From assembly GCF_042684645.1 (NCBI RefSeq), contig NZ_JBHULV010000038.1, positions 39,197 through 103,196 of the forward strand: DNA of 64,000 nt, written 5' to 3'. The position numbers were made by a program, and so were the translations under genes. Within the stretch, counting starts at the first letter, position 1. Every line of letters starts with the position of its first letter. Below are positions 18,068-25,935 of this stretch, piece after piece. Under the pieces are notes generated by a model. The model had not been told where the DNA came from. It ran no database searches and saw only the letters and a program-made list of their open reading frames with translations. This stretch comes from Pseudopedobacter alpinus (GTDB lineage Bacteria > Bacteroidota > Bacteroidia > Sphingobacteriales > Sphingobacteriaceae).

Positions 18068-18919
18068 TTGAAAACTTTAAAAATTGCTATCCAGAAATCT
18101 GGCAGATTAAATGACAAATCTGTTGAATTGTTAAAAAATTGTGGACTTTCTTTCGAAAACTATAAAAGCTCCTTAATTACCCAAGTATCTAATTTTCCTC
18201 TAGAAATTCTTTTCTTAAGAGACGATGATATTCCAGAATATGTACAAGATGGCATTGCCGATATTGGTATTGTTGGCGAAAACGGCATTGCAGAAACCGA
18301 TGTTGATGTTAGCTATTTACAACGCTTAGGATTTGGGAAATGTAAATTAAAATTGGCTGTACCAAATGATAGTGAAATTCAAACAGTTGCAGATTTACAT
18401 GGCAAATCTATAGCAACCTCCTACCCTGTTATTTTAGAAAAATTCTTAACCAAACAAGGTGTAAAATCAGAAATTAAAATGATTTCTGGTTCAGTAGAAA
18501 TTTCTCCAGGTTTAGGTTTAGCCGATGCTATTTTCGATATCGTATCAACTGGTGGTACTTTACGTAGTAACGGATTAAAACCTTTTGCAGATGTAATGTC
18601 TTCAGAAGCAGTTTTAATAGGTCGCAAAGGAATTGAAACTGATGCTTTGGTAGCCGAACTGTTGCAACGCATACAATCTGTAATGCGAGCTAAAGAAACT
18701 AAATATGTGGTTTTGAATGTTGAAAAAGTAAATCTTAACAAAATTTTAGATTTATTACCTGGTGTAAAAAGTCCTTCGGTTTTACCTTTGGCAGAAGAAG
18801 GTTGGGTTGCAGTACACACGGTAATTCCAGAAATTGATTTTTGGAGCCATATTAACGAACTAAAAGCCGCTGGCGCACAAGGAATTGTAGTAATGCCAAT
18901 TGAAAAGATTATAGTTTAG
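18068..18919 (+). CDS. hisG: ATP phosphoribosyltransferase (long form)
   Basis: First enzyme of histidine biosynthesis, joining ATP and PRPP. The 283-residue length marks the long form with a C-terminal regulatory ACT-like domain (about 205-283), so it should not need HisZ. Conserved features are AIQKSGRLNDKSVELL at the N-terminus, GIADIGIVGENG (about 67-78) and the PRPP-binding DAIFDIVSTGGTLRSNGL region (about 153-170). The start is TTG at 18068, chosen because KTLKIAIQKSGRL is the usual N-terminus. It is the first structural gene after the leader. Confidence 0.95.
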   Translation: MKTLKIAIQKSGRLNDKSVELLKNCGLSFENYKSSLITQVSNFPLEILFLRDDDIPEYVQDGIADIGIVGENGIAETDVDVSYLQRLGFGKCKLKLAVPNDSEIQTVADLHGKSIATSYPVILEKFLTKQGVKSEIKMISGSVEISPGLGLADAIFDIVSTGGTLRSNGLKPFADVMSSEAVLIGRKGIETDALVAELLQRIQSVMRAKETKYVVLNVEKVNLNKILDLLPGVKSPSVLPLAEEGWVAVHTVIPEIDFWSHINELKAAGAQGIVVMPIEKIIV

Positions 18920-19060
18920 ATTAGAGTATTGAGATGTGAGAATTGGGTATTGAGATACCTATATTTTGTATAAAATTTTAGTATCAAGTGCCTACAAAAC
19001 ATTTTAAACTTTATAAGAACCGAAGAAATGCAAAACTTTAATAACGAAAATACAAATCAA

Positions 19061-19096
19061 AAGTCCCTCTCCTTTGGAGAAGGATTTAGGATGAGG
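19061..19096 (+). repeat. Short repeat absorbed into the hisD 5' end
   Basis: AAGTCCCTCTCC (19061-19072) TTT GGAGAAGGATTTAGGATGAGG resembles the right end of the DUF559 unit at 25909-25935 (AAGTCCCTCT...GGATTTAGG). It has an internal TCTCC/GGAGA hairpin. It supplies the codons for KSLSFGEGFRMR and the ATG at 19091. Confidence 0.6.
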
Positions 19097-20386
19097 CAAT
19101 ATAACTTTTCAGATTTAAGCATATCTGATATTCAAAAACTGATTTCGCGTAATGCGGATTTGGGCAATGAGATTAGAGAAAAAGTGGAGCAAATTATTAG
19201 CGAAGTAAAAGTTAATGGCGATGCTGCTTTAAAAAACTATGCTTTACAATTCGATAAAATTGAATTGCCTTCTTTATTTATCGAAAAAGAAGAAATTAAT
19301 CAATTAGCAAACACCATTTCAGAAGAAGTTAAACAAGCCATTAATGTGGCTTATACCAATATCAAAAAATTTCACGAGACTCAAATTTCTAATGAAAGCA
19401 AAATTGAAACCACTACTGGTGTAACTTGCTGGCGAGAAGTAAGAGCTATTGAAAGAGTTGGTTTATACATTCCAGGTGGAACGGCTGTTTTACCAAGTAC
19501 TTTTTTAATGTTGGGTATTCCAGCAAAAATTGCGGGTTGCAAAGAAATTATAGTTTGCTCTCCTCCTCAAAAAACTGGAAGTATTAACGGCTACATTGCT
19601 TATGTTGCTCAACTTTTAGGTATTGATAAAGTTTATTTAGTTGGTGGTGCGCAAGCAGTTGCCGCTATGGCTTATGGCACAGAGAGTATCCCGAAAGTGG
19701 ATAAAATTTTCGGCCCTGGAAATCAGTTTGTGACTATGGCAAAAACCTTAGTACAATCTACCACAAATACAGCTATTGATATGCCAGCTGGTCCTTCAGA
19801 GGTTTTAGTAATTGCAGACGAAACCGCAAATCCAGTTTTTGTAGCTGCCGATTTATTGGCACAAGCAGAACATGGAGTTGATAGTCAAGCGGTTTTAGTG
19901 AGTTCTTCTGCATCAATTATTGAGGAAACTTTAGTTGAATTAGAAAAGCAAATAAACGTTTTGCCAAGAAAAGAAATCGCTGCTAAAGCTATTGAAAATT
20001 CTTTTTCGGTATTGGTTACTGATTTGGGACAAGCTATGACTTTTAGTAATGAATACGCTCCTGAACATTTAATTTTAGCTACAGATTATTGGCAAAGTAT
20101 CACTCCACTTATTGTAAATGCAGGTTCTGTTTTTGCGGGTAATTTAACGCCAGAAAGTGCTGGAGATTATGCTAGCGGAACAAACCATACTTTGCCTACA
20201 AGTGCTTATGCTCGTTCTTATTCTGGTGTTTCTTTAGATTCTTTTGTTAAGAAAATTACATTCCAACATATTAATGAAAGTGGCATTACAAATTTAGGAC
20301 CGAGCATTGAAGTTTTAGCAGAAATTGAAGGTTTGCAAGCGCATAAAAATGCGGTAACTGTGAGACTTTTGGAGAGTAAAGGATAA
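19091..20386 (+). CDS. hisD: Histidinol dehydrogenase
   Basis: NAD-dependent oxidation of histidinol to histidine, the last step of the pathway. The ATG at 19091 gives 431 residues, the family's normal length, so it is preferred. The frame is open upstream to an ATG at 19028, which would add 21 residues of which about half are encoded by a dispersed repeat. Family signatures present include VGLYIPGGTAVLPSTFLM, KIFGPGNQFVTMAK, DMPAGPSEVLVIAD, the zinc/active-site region LLAQAEHGVDSQAVL, EYAPEHL and AGDYASGTNHTLPT (all short cores). The 108-bp gap after hisG holds only imperfect GAGTATTGAGAT repeats. Confidence 0.96.
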   Translation: MRQYNFSDLSISDIQKLISRNADLGNEIREKVEQIISEVKVNGDAALKNYALQFDKIELPSLFIEKEEINQLANTISEEVKQAINVAYTNIKKFHETQISNESKIETTTGVTCWREVRAIERVGLYIPGGTAVLPSTFLMLGIPAKIAGCKEIIVCSPPQKTGSINGYIAYVAQLLGIDKVYLVGGAQAVAAMAYGTESIPKVDKIFGPGNQFVTMAKTLVQSTTNTAIDMPAGPSEVLVIADETANPVFVAADLLAQAEHGVDSQAVLVSSSASIIEETLVELEKQINVLPRKEIAAKAIENSFSVLVTDLGQAMTFSNEYAPEHLILATDYWQSITPLIVNAGSVFAGNLTPESAGDYASGTNHTLPTSAYARSYSGVSLDSFVKKITFQHINESGITNLGPSIEVLAEIEGLQAHKNAVTVRLLESKG

Positions 20387-20450
20387 AAGATTAAAGAGCA
20401 AAGACTTGTTTATCGAGTTAGACTAATGAACTATTTCAACAAATGAACTA

Positions 20451-21509
20451 ATGAATAATTTTGATTTAGATAAAATCATCAGACCAAATATAAAAACCTT
20501 AAAACCTTACTCTTCGGCAAGAGACGAGTTTAAAGGTGAAGCTTCTGTTTATTTAGATGCTAATGAAAACGCATTTGGCTCTCCGCTTCCACAAGCTTAT
20601 CATCGCTATCCAGACCCCATGCAATACGCTGTAAAAATGCGTTTAAGTGCAATAAAAGGAGTTCCGGCTAGAAACATTTTTTTAGGAAACGGTAGCGATG
20701 AAGCTATCGATATTTTATTCAGAAGTTTCTGTAATCCGGGTGTAGATAATGTGATTATCGTCCCTCCTACTTATGGCATGTACGAGGTTTCGGCAAACAT
20801 CAATGATGTTGAAATTAAAAGGGTAAATCTGACCGAAGATTTCCAACTGAATTTAGAAGGAATTGCGGAAGCAATTGATAAAAATACTAAACTTATTTTT
20901 ATTTGCTCGCCAAATAACCCAACTGGAAATTCTATCAATAGAGAAGATATTGAAACACTTTTAGCAAATTTCAACGGGATTGTGGTAGTTGATGAAGCTT
21001 ATATCAATTTCTCTAGGCAAAAAACTTTTATTCAAGAATTAACGGAATATTCCAATTTGGTAGTTTTACAAACACTATCAAAAGCTTGGGGATTGGCTGC
21101 TTTAAGAGTTGGAATGGCTTTCGCTAGTGAAGAAATTATTGAGGTTTTTAACCGAGTTAAGCCTCCTTATAACATCAATGAAGCATCTCAGCAATTGGCT
21201 TTAGAAGCGCTGCAAAATGTAGATCAGGTAAATAGTTGGATCAAAGAAATTTTGAAAGAACGTGATGCTTTAGTCATTTCCCTAAAAAACTTTGATTTTG
21301 TTATCGTTATTTATCCATCAGATGCTAACTTTATTTTAGTTAAAACCGCTGATGCTGATGGCATTTATAACTATTTAACCGAACAAGGCATCATCGTAAG
21401 AAACCGAAATAAAGTAGAACTTTGTGAAGGTTGTTTAAGAATTACGATTGGTACAAATGAAGAAAATCAGGCAATTATCAATACTCTAAAAAATTTCAAG
21501 ACTATATGA
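20451..21509 (+). CDS. hisC: Histidinol-phosphate aminotransferase
   Basis: PLP enzyme converting imidazole-acetol phosphate to histidinol phosphate. It has 352 residues of the class I/II aminotransferase fold: LDANENAFGSPLP near the N-terminus, FLGNGSDEAIDILFR (about 82-96), CSPNNPTGN (about 151-159), VVDEAYINF (about 175-183) and the Schiff-base Lys in TLSKAWGLAALRVG (about 209-222). The ATG at 20451 follows a 64-bp gap after hisD. Its TGA overlaps the ATG of the next, non-his gene by 4 bp. Confidence 0.96.
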   Translation: MNNFDLDKIIRPNIKTLKPYSSARDEFKGEASVYLDANENAFGSPLPQAYHRYPDPMQYAVKMRLSAIKGVPARNIFLGNGSDEAIDILFRSFCNPGVDNVIIVPPTYGMYEVSANINDVEIKRVNLTEDFQLNLEGIAEAIDKNTKLIFICSPNNPTGNSINREDIETLLANFNGIVVVDEAYINFSRQKTFIQELTEYSNLVVLQTLSKAWGLAALRVGMAFASEEIIEVFNRVKPPYNINEASQQLALEALQNVDQVNSWIKEILKERDALVISLKNFDFVIVIYPSDANFILVKTADADGIYNYLTEQGIIVRNRNKVELCEGCLRITIGTNEENQAIINTLKNFKTI

Positions 21510-22009
21510 ACATTGACTTTCTAAATATAGAGGAGGAAACAGCGGAAGAATTTAAAGCAATAGCAATAAAGCTATTAAATAACTATGCTATCCAAACTCA
21601 TGATTCTTTATTTAGATTAACAGAAATAGAATTTTATTGGACTTCGCCTAAACATAAAGATGATAGTACTTATTTAAGAAAATATGTTGATCCTAAACAT
21701 GGAGAATGGTTTTTTCATTATTCTGGAGTTGATATTGCGTTAGAAAATGAGAAACTTGGTGGCTTTGGAGGGATTCTAATTCGTAGTATCTACAATATTA
21801 CTGAAAATAAGCTTTACAAGGGGCCAATGGTTTGCGCAATGAAACTATTTAGTGGAACAAGCGCTTTTTTCAATTCTATAAAGACAAAGATTATATCTTA
21901 TGATTTTAATCAAAAAGAAATTTCTGAATCTAGTAGAATTGGCTTAGGTAATAATGCTATTAATAGTGGAACTGACAGGTTAAATTATAGATTTACTATT
22001 AAAATATGA
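21506..22009 (+). CDS. Unknown protein, faintly similar to 3-methyladenine DNA glycosylases
   Basis: A 167-residue cytosolic protein I cannot name firmly. The order of motifs recalls the AAG/MPG glycosylase fold: IEFYWTSPKHKDDSTY (E then D/H-rich loop), GEWFFHYSGVDI, GGILIRSIY (compare VLIRA), KGPMVCAMKLF (compare GPxKLCxAL) and SSRIGLGNN near the end. The glycosylase's canonical catalytic surroundings are only partly recognisable, so the relation is inference. It overlaps hisC by 4 bp and is itself overlapped by 4 bp by the deiminase-like gene, so the pair is translationally linked inside the his operon. It has no known role in histidine synthesis. Confidence 0.45.
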   Translation: MNIDFLNIEEETAEEFKAIAIKLLNNYAIQTHDSLFRLTEIEFYWTSPKHKDDSTYLRKYVDPKHGEWFFHYSGVDIALENEKLGGFGGILIRSIYNITENKLYKGPMVCAMKLFSGTSAFFNSIKTKIISYDFNQKEISESSRIGLGNNAINSGTDRLNYRFTIKI

Positions 22010-22842
22010 TAAGCGATTTCCAAACTAATACAGTCTATTTTTCTGATTTAATAAATACGCTACCTTCTTTTAAAGAGTCTTCTAAGCAGATTATTTCTAC
22101 ATTAAATTCATTTGAAGTTAAATTCAAATTCTTACCTGAAACAAAAGACATATGGGCTAGAGATTATATGCCTATCCAAATAAATTCTTCAGAATATATC
22201 GAATACAGGTATGACCCAGACTATTTACAGGGAAACTCCAAAGGCTACAGAGACTTAAAAAGTTATCCAGAAATTATTTGTGATTCAATCGGATTAAAAA
22301 CAATAAAATCCAGTTTAATTATGGATGGTGGGAATTTTATAAAATCATCAAATTGTATAATATTTACTGATAAATTAATTAAGGAAAATTGTCATTCATA
22401 TTCTAGAATAGAACTAATTAAAGAACTTCAAAAAACATTTAAAGTTGATAGAATTATATTTATTCCATGGGATAAAAATGAAGAATATGGTCATGCAGAT
22501 GGAATGGTTCGCTTTGTTGATGATGAAACTGTTTTATTAAACTATTTATATAAGAATGATTCCGACATTATAAATCCATTGAAAAAAGCTGGTTTAAAAT
22601 TAGAATATTTGGAATTTAGTAAAAAGACAAATAATAAATTTAATTGGGCTTACATAAACTTCCTTCAAACTGAGGACTTAATTATTATTCCGAAATTTGG
22701 AATAGACGAGGATTATCAGGCTTATGAACAAATAAATTCTTATTATCCCAATTATAAGGGGCGAATTAGCCAAGTTGACGTTACAGAATTTGTAAAAAAA
22801 GGAGGAGCACTAAACTGTATCTCTTGGACTACAAAAGAGTAA
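22006..22842 (+). CDS. Agmatine/peptidyl-arginine deiminase family protein
   Basis: A 278-residue protein of the guanidino-group hydrolase family that includes agmatine deiminase and the bacterial peptidyl-arginine deiminases. Visible active-site elements are DIWARDYMPI (Trp50, Arg52, Asp53), MDGGNFI (Asp107), GHADGMVRF (His163, Asp165) and a C-terminal GGALNCISW with the candidate nucleophile Cys271. The residue before the Cys is Asn where many relatives have His. It lacks a signal peptide and is shorter than typical agmatine deiminases (about 340-370). It lies between hisC and hisB, overlapping its upstream neighbour by 4 bp. The substrate is unknown. Confidence 0.8.
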   Translation: MISDFQTNTVYFSDLINTLPSFKESSKQIISTLNSFEVKFKFLPETKDIWARDYMPIQINSSEYIEYRYDPDYLQGNSKGYRDLKSYPEIICDSIGLKTIKSSLIMDGGNFIKSSNCIIFTDKLIKENCHSYSRIELIKELQKTFKVDRIIFIPWDKNEEYGHADGMVRFVDDETVLLNYLYKNDSDIINPLKKAGLKLEYLEFSKKTNNKFNWAYINFLQTEDLIIIPKFGIDEDYQAYEQINSYYPNYKGRISQVDVTEFVKKGGALNCISWTTKE

Positions 22843-22911
22843 CAATTGACTTCTTATTGATAAATAACATTATTATTAATTACTAAAAGACTAAAGGCGA
22901 ACAATTAAAAG

Positions 22912-24048
22912 ATGATTAAAATACTATTTATAGACCGCGACGGCACCCTAATTTTAGAGCCAGCCGATGAGCAAATAGATTCTTTTGAAAAACTGGTTTT
23001 CTATCCAAATACGATTAGTAATTTAGCGAAAATAGCGAAAGAAACTGATTTTGAATTGGTAATGGTTACCAATCAAGATGGTTTAGGCACAACTTCTCAT
23101 CCTGAAGAGAATTTCTGGCCTGTTCAAAATTTCATCATCCAAACTTTAAAAAACGAAGGCATCAGCTTTAGCAAAATTATTATTGACCGTACTTTTGCTA
23201 AAGACAATGCGCCAACTCGTAAACCAGGAACAGCTTTATTAACTCATTTTTTTGATACAGAGAAATACGATTTAGCCAACTCATTTGTAATTGGAGACCG
23301 TTTAAACGATGTTGTTCTTGCAAAAAACCTAGGCGCAAAAGCCATTTGGTTAAATAATAATCCAGATTTGGGCGCATCAGAGGCTCAAAATAAAATTGAT
23401 AATCTTGATGAAGTTTTAGCTATTGAAACTTCCGATTGGGATGAGATTTATCGCTTTTTAAAAATTGGAGATCGAAAAATTGAACACGTCCGTAAAACCA
23501 ATGAAACTGACATTCTCATTAAAATTAATTTAGATGGAAAGGGAAATGCAGATATAAAAACAGGTTTGAATTTCTTCGATCACATGTTAGATCAAATTGC
23601 CCGTCACGGAGGAATTGATTTAACGGTACATACTAAAGGTGATTTGCATATAGACGAGCATCATACTATAGAAGATACTGGAATTGCCTTAGGTGAAGCT
23701 TTTGCCTTGGCTTTAGCCGATAAAAAAGGGATTGAAAGATATGGTTTTTGCTTACCAATGGACGATTGTTTAGCACAAGTAGCTATTGATTTTGGTGGAA
23801 GAAATTGGATAGTTTGGGATGCGGAATTTAAACGCGAAAAAGTTGGTGATATGCCAACAGAAATGTTTTACCACTTTTTTAAATCTTTCTCTGACGCTTC
23901 AAAATCTAACTTAAATATAAAGGTAGAAGGCGATAACGAACATCACAAAATTGAAGCTATTTTCAAAGCTTTCGCGAAGGCAATAAAAATGTCGGTAAAA
24001 CGTGATATTAATAACATGAGGTTACCAAGTACAAAAGGACTTTTATAG
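22912..24048 (+). CDS. hisB: Bifunctional histidinol-phosphatase / imidazoleglycerol-phosphate dehydratase
   Basis: Two-domain HisB of 378 residues catalysing steps 7 and 9 of the pathway. The N-terminal HAD phosphatase (about 1-170) has FIDRDGTLI with Asp8 and Asp10, and VIGDRLNDVVLAKNLGA. The C-terminal dehydratase (about 190-378) carries the manganese-binding motifs FFDHMLDQIARHGG, DEHHTIEDTGIALG and the second-half GDNEHHKIEAIFKAFAKA. The fused form is seen in Enterobacteria and Bacteroidota. The ATG at 22912 is chosen because it directly precedes the KILFIDRDGT strand. Confidence 0.97.
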   Translation: MIKILFIDRDGTLILEPADEQIDSFEKLVFYPNTISNLAKIAKETDFELVMVTNQDGLGTTSHPEENFWPVQNFIIQTLKNEGISFSKIIIDRTFAKDNAPTRKPGTALLTHFFDTEKYDLANSFVIGDRLNDVVLAKNLGAKAIWLNNNPDLGASEAQNKIDNLDEVLAIETSDWDEIYRFLKIGDRKIEHVRKTNETDILIKINLDGKGNADIKTGLNFFDHMLDQIARHGGIDLTVHTKGDLHIDEHHTIEDTGIALGEAFALALADKKGIERYGFCLPMDDCLAQVAIDFGGRNWIVWDAEFKREKVGDMPTEMFYHFFKSFSDASKSNLNIKVEGDNEHHKIEAIFKAFAKAIKMSVKRDINNMRLPSTKGLL

Positions 24049-24131
24049 TATCAAGATTTGAGTATCAAGTAGCAAGACCTCTATTAAGTCTGCAAACCAT
24101 CTTGATACTTTATACTAGATACTTGATACTC
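24048..24131. repeat. Inverted repeats filling the hisB-hisH gap
   Basis: GTATCAAGAT (24048-24057) is complementary to ATCTTGATAC (24099-24108), and GAGTATCAAGTA (24060-24071) to TACTTGATACTC (24120-24131). The arms are interleaved rather than nested, so either hairpin could form alone. No reading frame is present. Similar GTATTGAG/GTATCAAG words occur in the hisG-hisD gap. Confidence 0.6.
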
Positions 24132-24139
24132 AGAAAACA

Positions 24140-24730
24140 ATGATAGGAATAGTTAATTACGGTGCTGGTAATATTTTCTCACTAACCGCTGCTTTAGAAA
24201 GGTTAGATTTGAAATATGGAATGATCAATTCGGAATCAGAATTTGATTTATACGATAGAATCATTATTCCAGGAGTTGGTCATGCTGGTACAGCGATGAA
24301 AAAACTGGTTGATAGTGGCTTAGTTCCAAAAATTAAAAGCTTAACCAAACCTGTTTTAGGCATTTGTGTGGGTATGCAGTTAATTACTGATTTCTCTGAA
24401 GAAGGAAATTCTGAGATGCTAAGTATCATTCCGGTAAATACTTTAAGGTTTAAAGAAGCGATATCTAAAAAAGTTCCGCACATGGGCTGGAACCAAATTT
24501 ACAGTGAAAATAGCAGTTTACTTTTTAACGGAATAGACAACGAAACATATTTTTATTTTGTTCACTCCTATTTTATAGAATTTAATCCTAAATTTACCAC
24601 TGCTTTCTGCAATTACGGAATAAAATTTTCCGCTAGTATTCAGAAAGATAACTTTTATGGAGTTCAGTTTCACCCAGAAAAATCTGGTGAAGCTGGCGAA
24701 AAGCTCCTTAAAAATTTTGCAAACTTATAA
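24140..24730 (+). CDS. hisH: Imidazole glycerol phosphate synthase, glutaminase subunit
   Basis: Class I glutamine amidotransferase of 196 residues that supplies ammonia to HisF. The nucleophile Cys76 lies in GICVGMQL, and the His-Glu pair in GVQFHPEKSGEAG (about 174-186). N-terminal GIVNYGAGN is typical. The stop is 10 bp before the hisA start. HisF, its partner, lies two genes downstream beyond the DUF559 unit. Confidence 0.96.
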   Translation: MIGIVNYGAGNIFSLTAALERLDLKYGMINSESEFDLYDRIIIPGVGHAGTAMKKLVDSGLVPKIKSLTKPVLGICVGMQLITDFSEEGNSEMLSIIPVNTLRFKEAISKKVPHMGWNQIYSENSSLLFNGIDNETYFYFVHSYFIEFNPKFTTAFCNYGIKFSASIQKDNFYGVQFHPEKSGEAGEKLLKNFANL

Positions 24731-24740
24731 AAATCGTAAA

Positions 24741-25490
24741 ATGTATATTATTCCAGCTGTTGATGTGTTAGACCAGAAAATTGTTCGCTTAGTAGAAGGT
24801 GACTACAATCAGGTAACACGTTATGAAGTTTCATTAGAAGAACAAATAGAAACTTACCAATCTAACGGAACTGAATTTGTTCATATTATAGATTTAAATG
24901 GAGCTAAAGGAGATTTTAGCAACCAAAAATATCTTTTTGATATTATCAGAAAAACCGACATGAAGGTACAATATGGTGGTGGCGTAAGAAGTATTGAAAA
25001 AGTAAAAGAATTATTAGACTCAGGAATTCATAGAGTTATAGTTGGAACACAAGCTATCACCAATCCAACTTTTTTAGAAGAATTAAGTAAAGAAGTTTGT
25101 GATAAAACTAATTCATCAGATCAAATAGTTGTAGCAATTGATGTTTTAGATGAAGTTATAAAATACTCTGGTTGGATGGAAAGTTCGCCAATTAAATTAA
25201 TGGATTACGTTGATAAATGTTTACAATTGGGTTTCTTTAGATTTTTATGTACAGACATTAATAAAGACGGAAAACTAGGTGGCGCAGGTATTGATTTATA
25301 TGAAAAATTGTTAAGTCATTCTCCATTTATTAAGTTAATAGCTTCTGGTGGAGTAAGTTCAATGACTGATATTGAAGCACTTAATAAGCTTAAAATTGAA
25401 TCTTGCGTGGTTGGAAAAGCCATTTACGAAAACAGAATTTCAATAGAAGAAATTAAAGCTTGGAACTTGCAGATGTTGAGTACGATTTAA
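24741..25490 (+). CDS. hisA: ProFAR isomerase (phosphoribosylformimino-AICAR-P isomerase)
   Basis: TIM-barrel isomerase of histidine biosynthesis. The open frame extends upstream to 24657 inside hisH, but ATG 24741 gives 249 residues and begins with the family's MYIIPAVDVLDQKIVRL. Conserved points are the Asp8 general base (AVDV), the half-barrel phosphate motif VQYGGGVRS, the second acid in LCTDINKDGKLGGAG and IASGGVSS near the C-terminus. The inverted-repeat end of the DUF559 unit begins at the very next base after its stop. Confidence 0.95.
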   Translation: MYIIPAVDVLDQKIVRLVEGDYNQVTRYEVSLEEQIETYQSNGTEFVHIIDLNGAKGDFSNQKYLFDIIRKTDMKVQYGGGVRSIEKVKELLDSGIHRVIVGTQAITNPTFLEELSKEVCDKTNSSDQIVVAIDVLDEVIKYSGWMESSPIKLMDYVDKCLQLGFFRFLCTDINKDGKLGGAGIDLYEKLLSHSPFIKLIASGGVSSMTDIEALNKLKIESCVVGKAIYENRISIEEIKAWNLQMLSTI

Positions 25491-25935
25491 CACCCCTAAC
25501 CCCTCAAGGGGAATTAGCTGTGGCTACTTATTAAATCTAATAGTCAAATGAAAAAGCAAAATATGTTTTATGGTGCGGATAAAATCATTTTTCATAATGC
25601 TAGAGTATTAAGAGGTAGAGAAACGGAGGTAGAAAAATTTTTATGGCAACACTTAAATGGGAAGCAATTAGGTTGTAGATTTAGAAGACAACATCCAGTT
25701 TCTAATTATATAGCAGATTTTTATTGTCATCAACTTCAAATAATTATAGAATTGGATGGAAATATTCATTACCTGCCAGAGATATTACAAAATGATAATA
25801 TAAGACAAACAGAATTGGAAAATTTGGGTATTAAAGTACTTAGATTTACAAATCAAGAAGTCTTTCACAATATAGAAAAAGTGGTAAACACCATAAAAGT
25901 AAACATGGAAGTCCCTCTTGGGGGATTTAGGGGTA
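25491..25935 (+). mobile_element. DUF559 nuclease-like unit bounded by inverted repeats
   Basis: The segment begins with CACCCCTAACCC (25491-25502) CTCAAGGGGAATT and ends with AAGTCCCTCTTG (25909-25920) GGGGATTTAGGGGTA. The two ends are imperfect inverted copies of each other (about 25 bp). Between them lies one DUF559 reading frame. The unit separates hisA from hisF, which are normally adjacent. From memory, DUF559 genes in Bacteroidota genomes are often embedded in repeats of this CCCCT/AGGGG type and end in PLGGFRG; that is recollection, not a search. No transposase is encoded, so movement would depend on the DUF559 protein or on other factors. Confidence 0.6.

Noticed and set aside
24657..24740. 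N-terminal extension of HisA into hisH
   Set aside because: The extra 28 residues are hisH sequence in another frame; the family N-terminus begins at the ATG at 24741.
25491..25935. Complete insertion sequence with transposase
   Set aside because: The only protein is DUF559, which is not a transposase family, and no target-site duplication is clear; I call it a repeat-bounded unit only.
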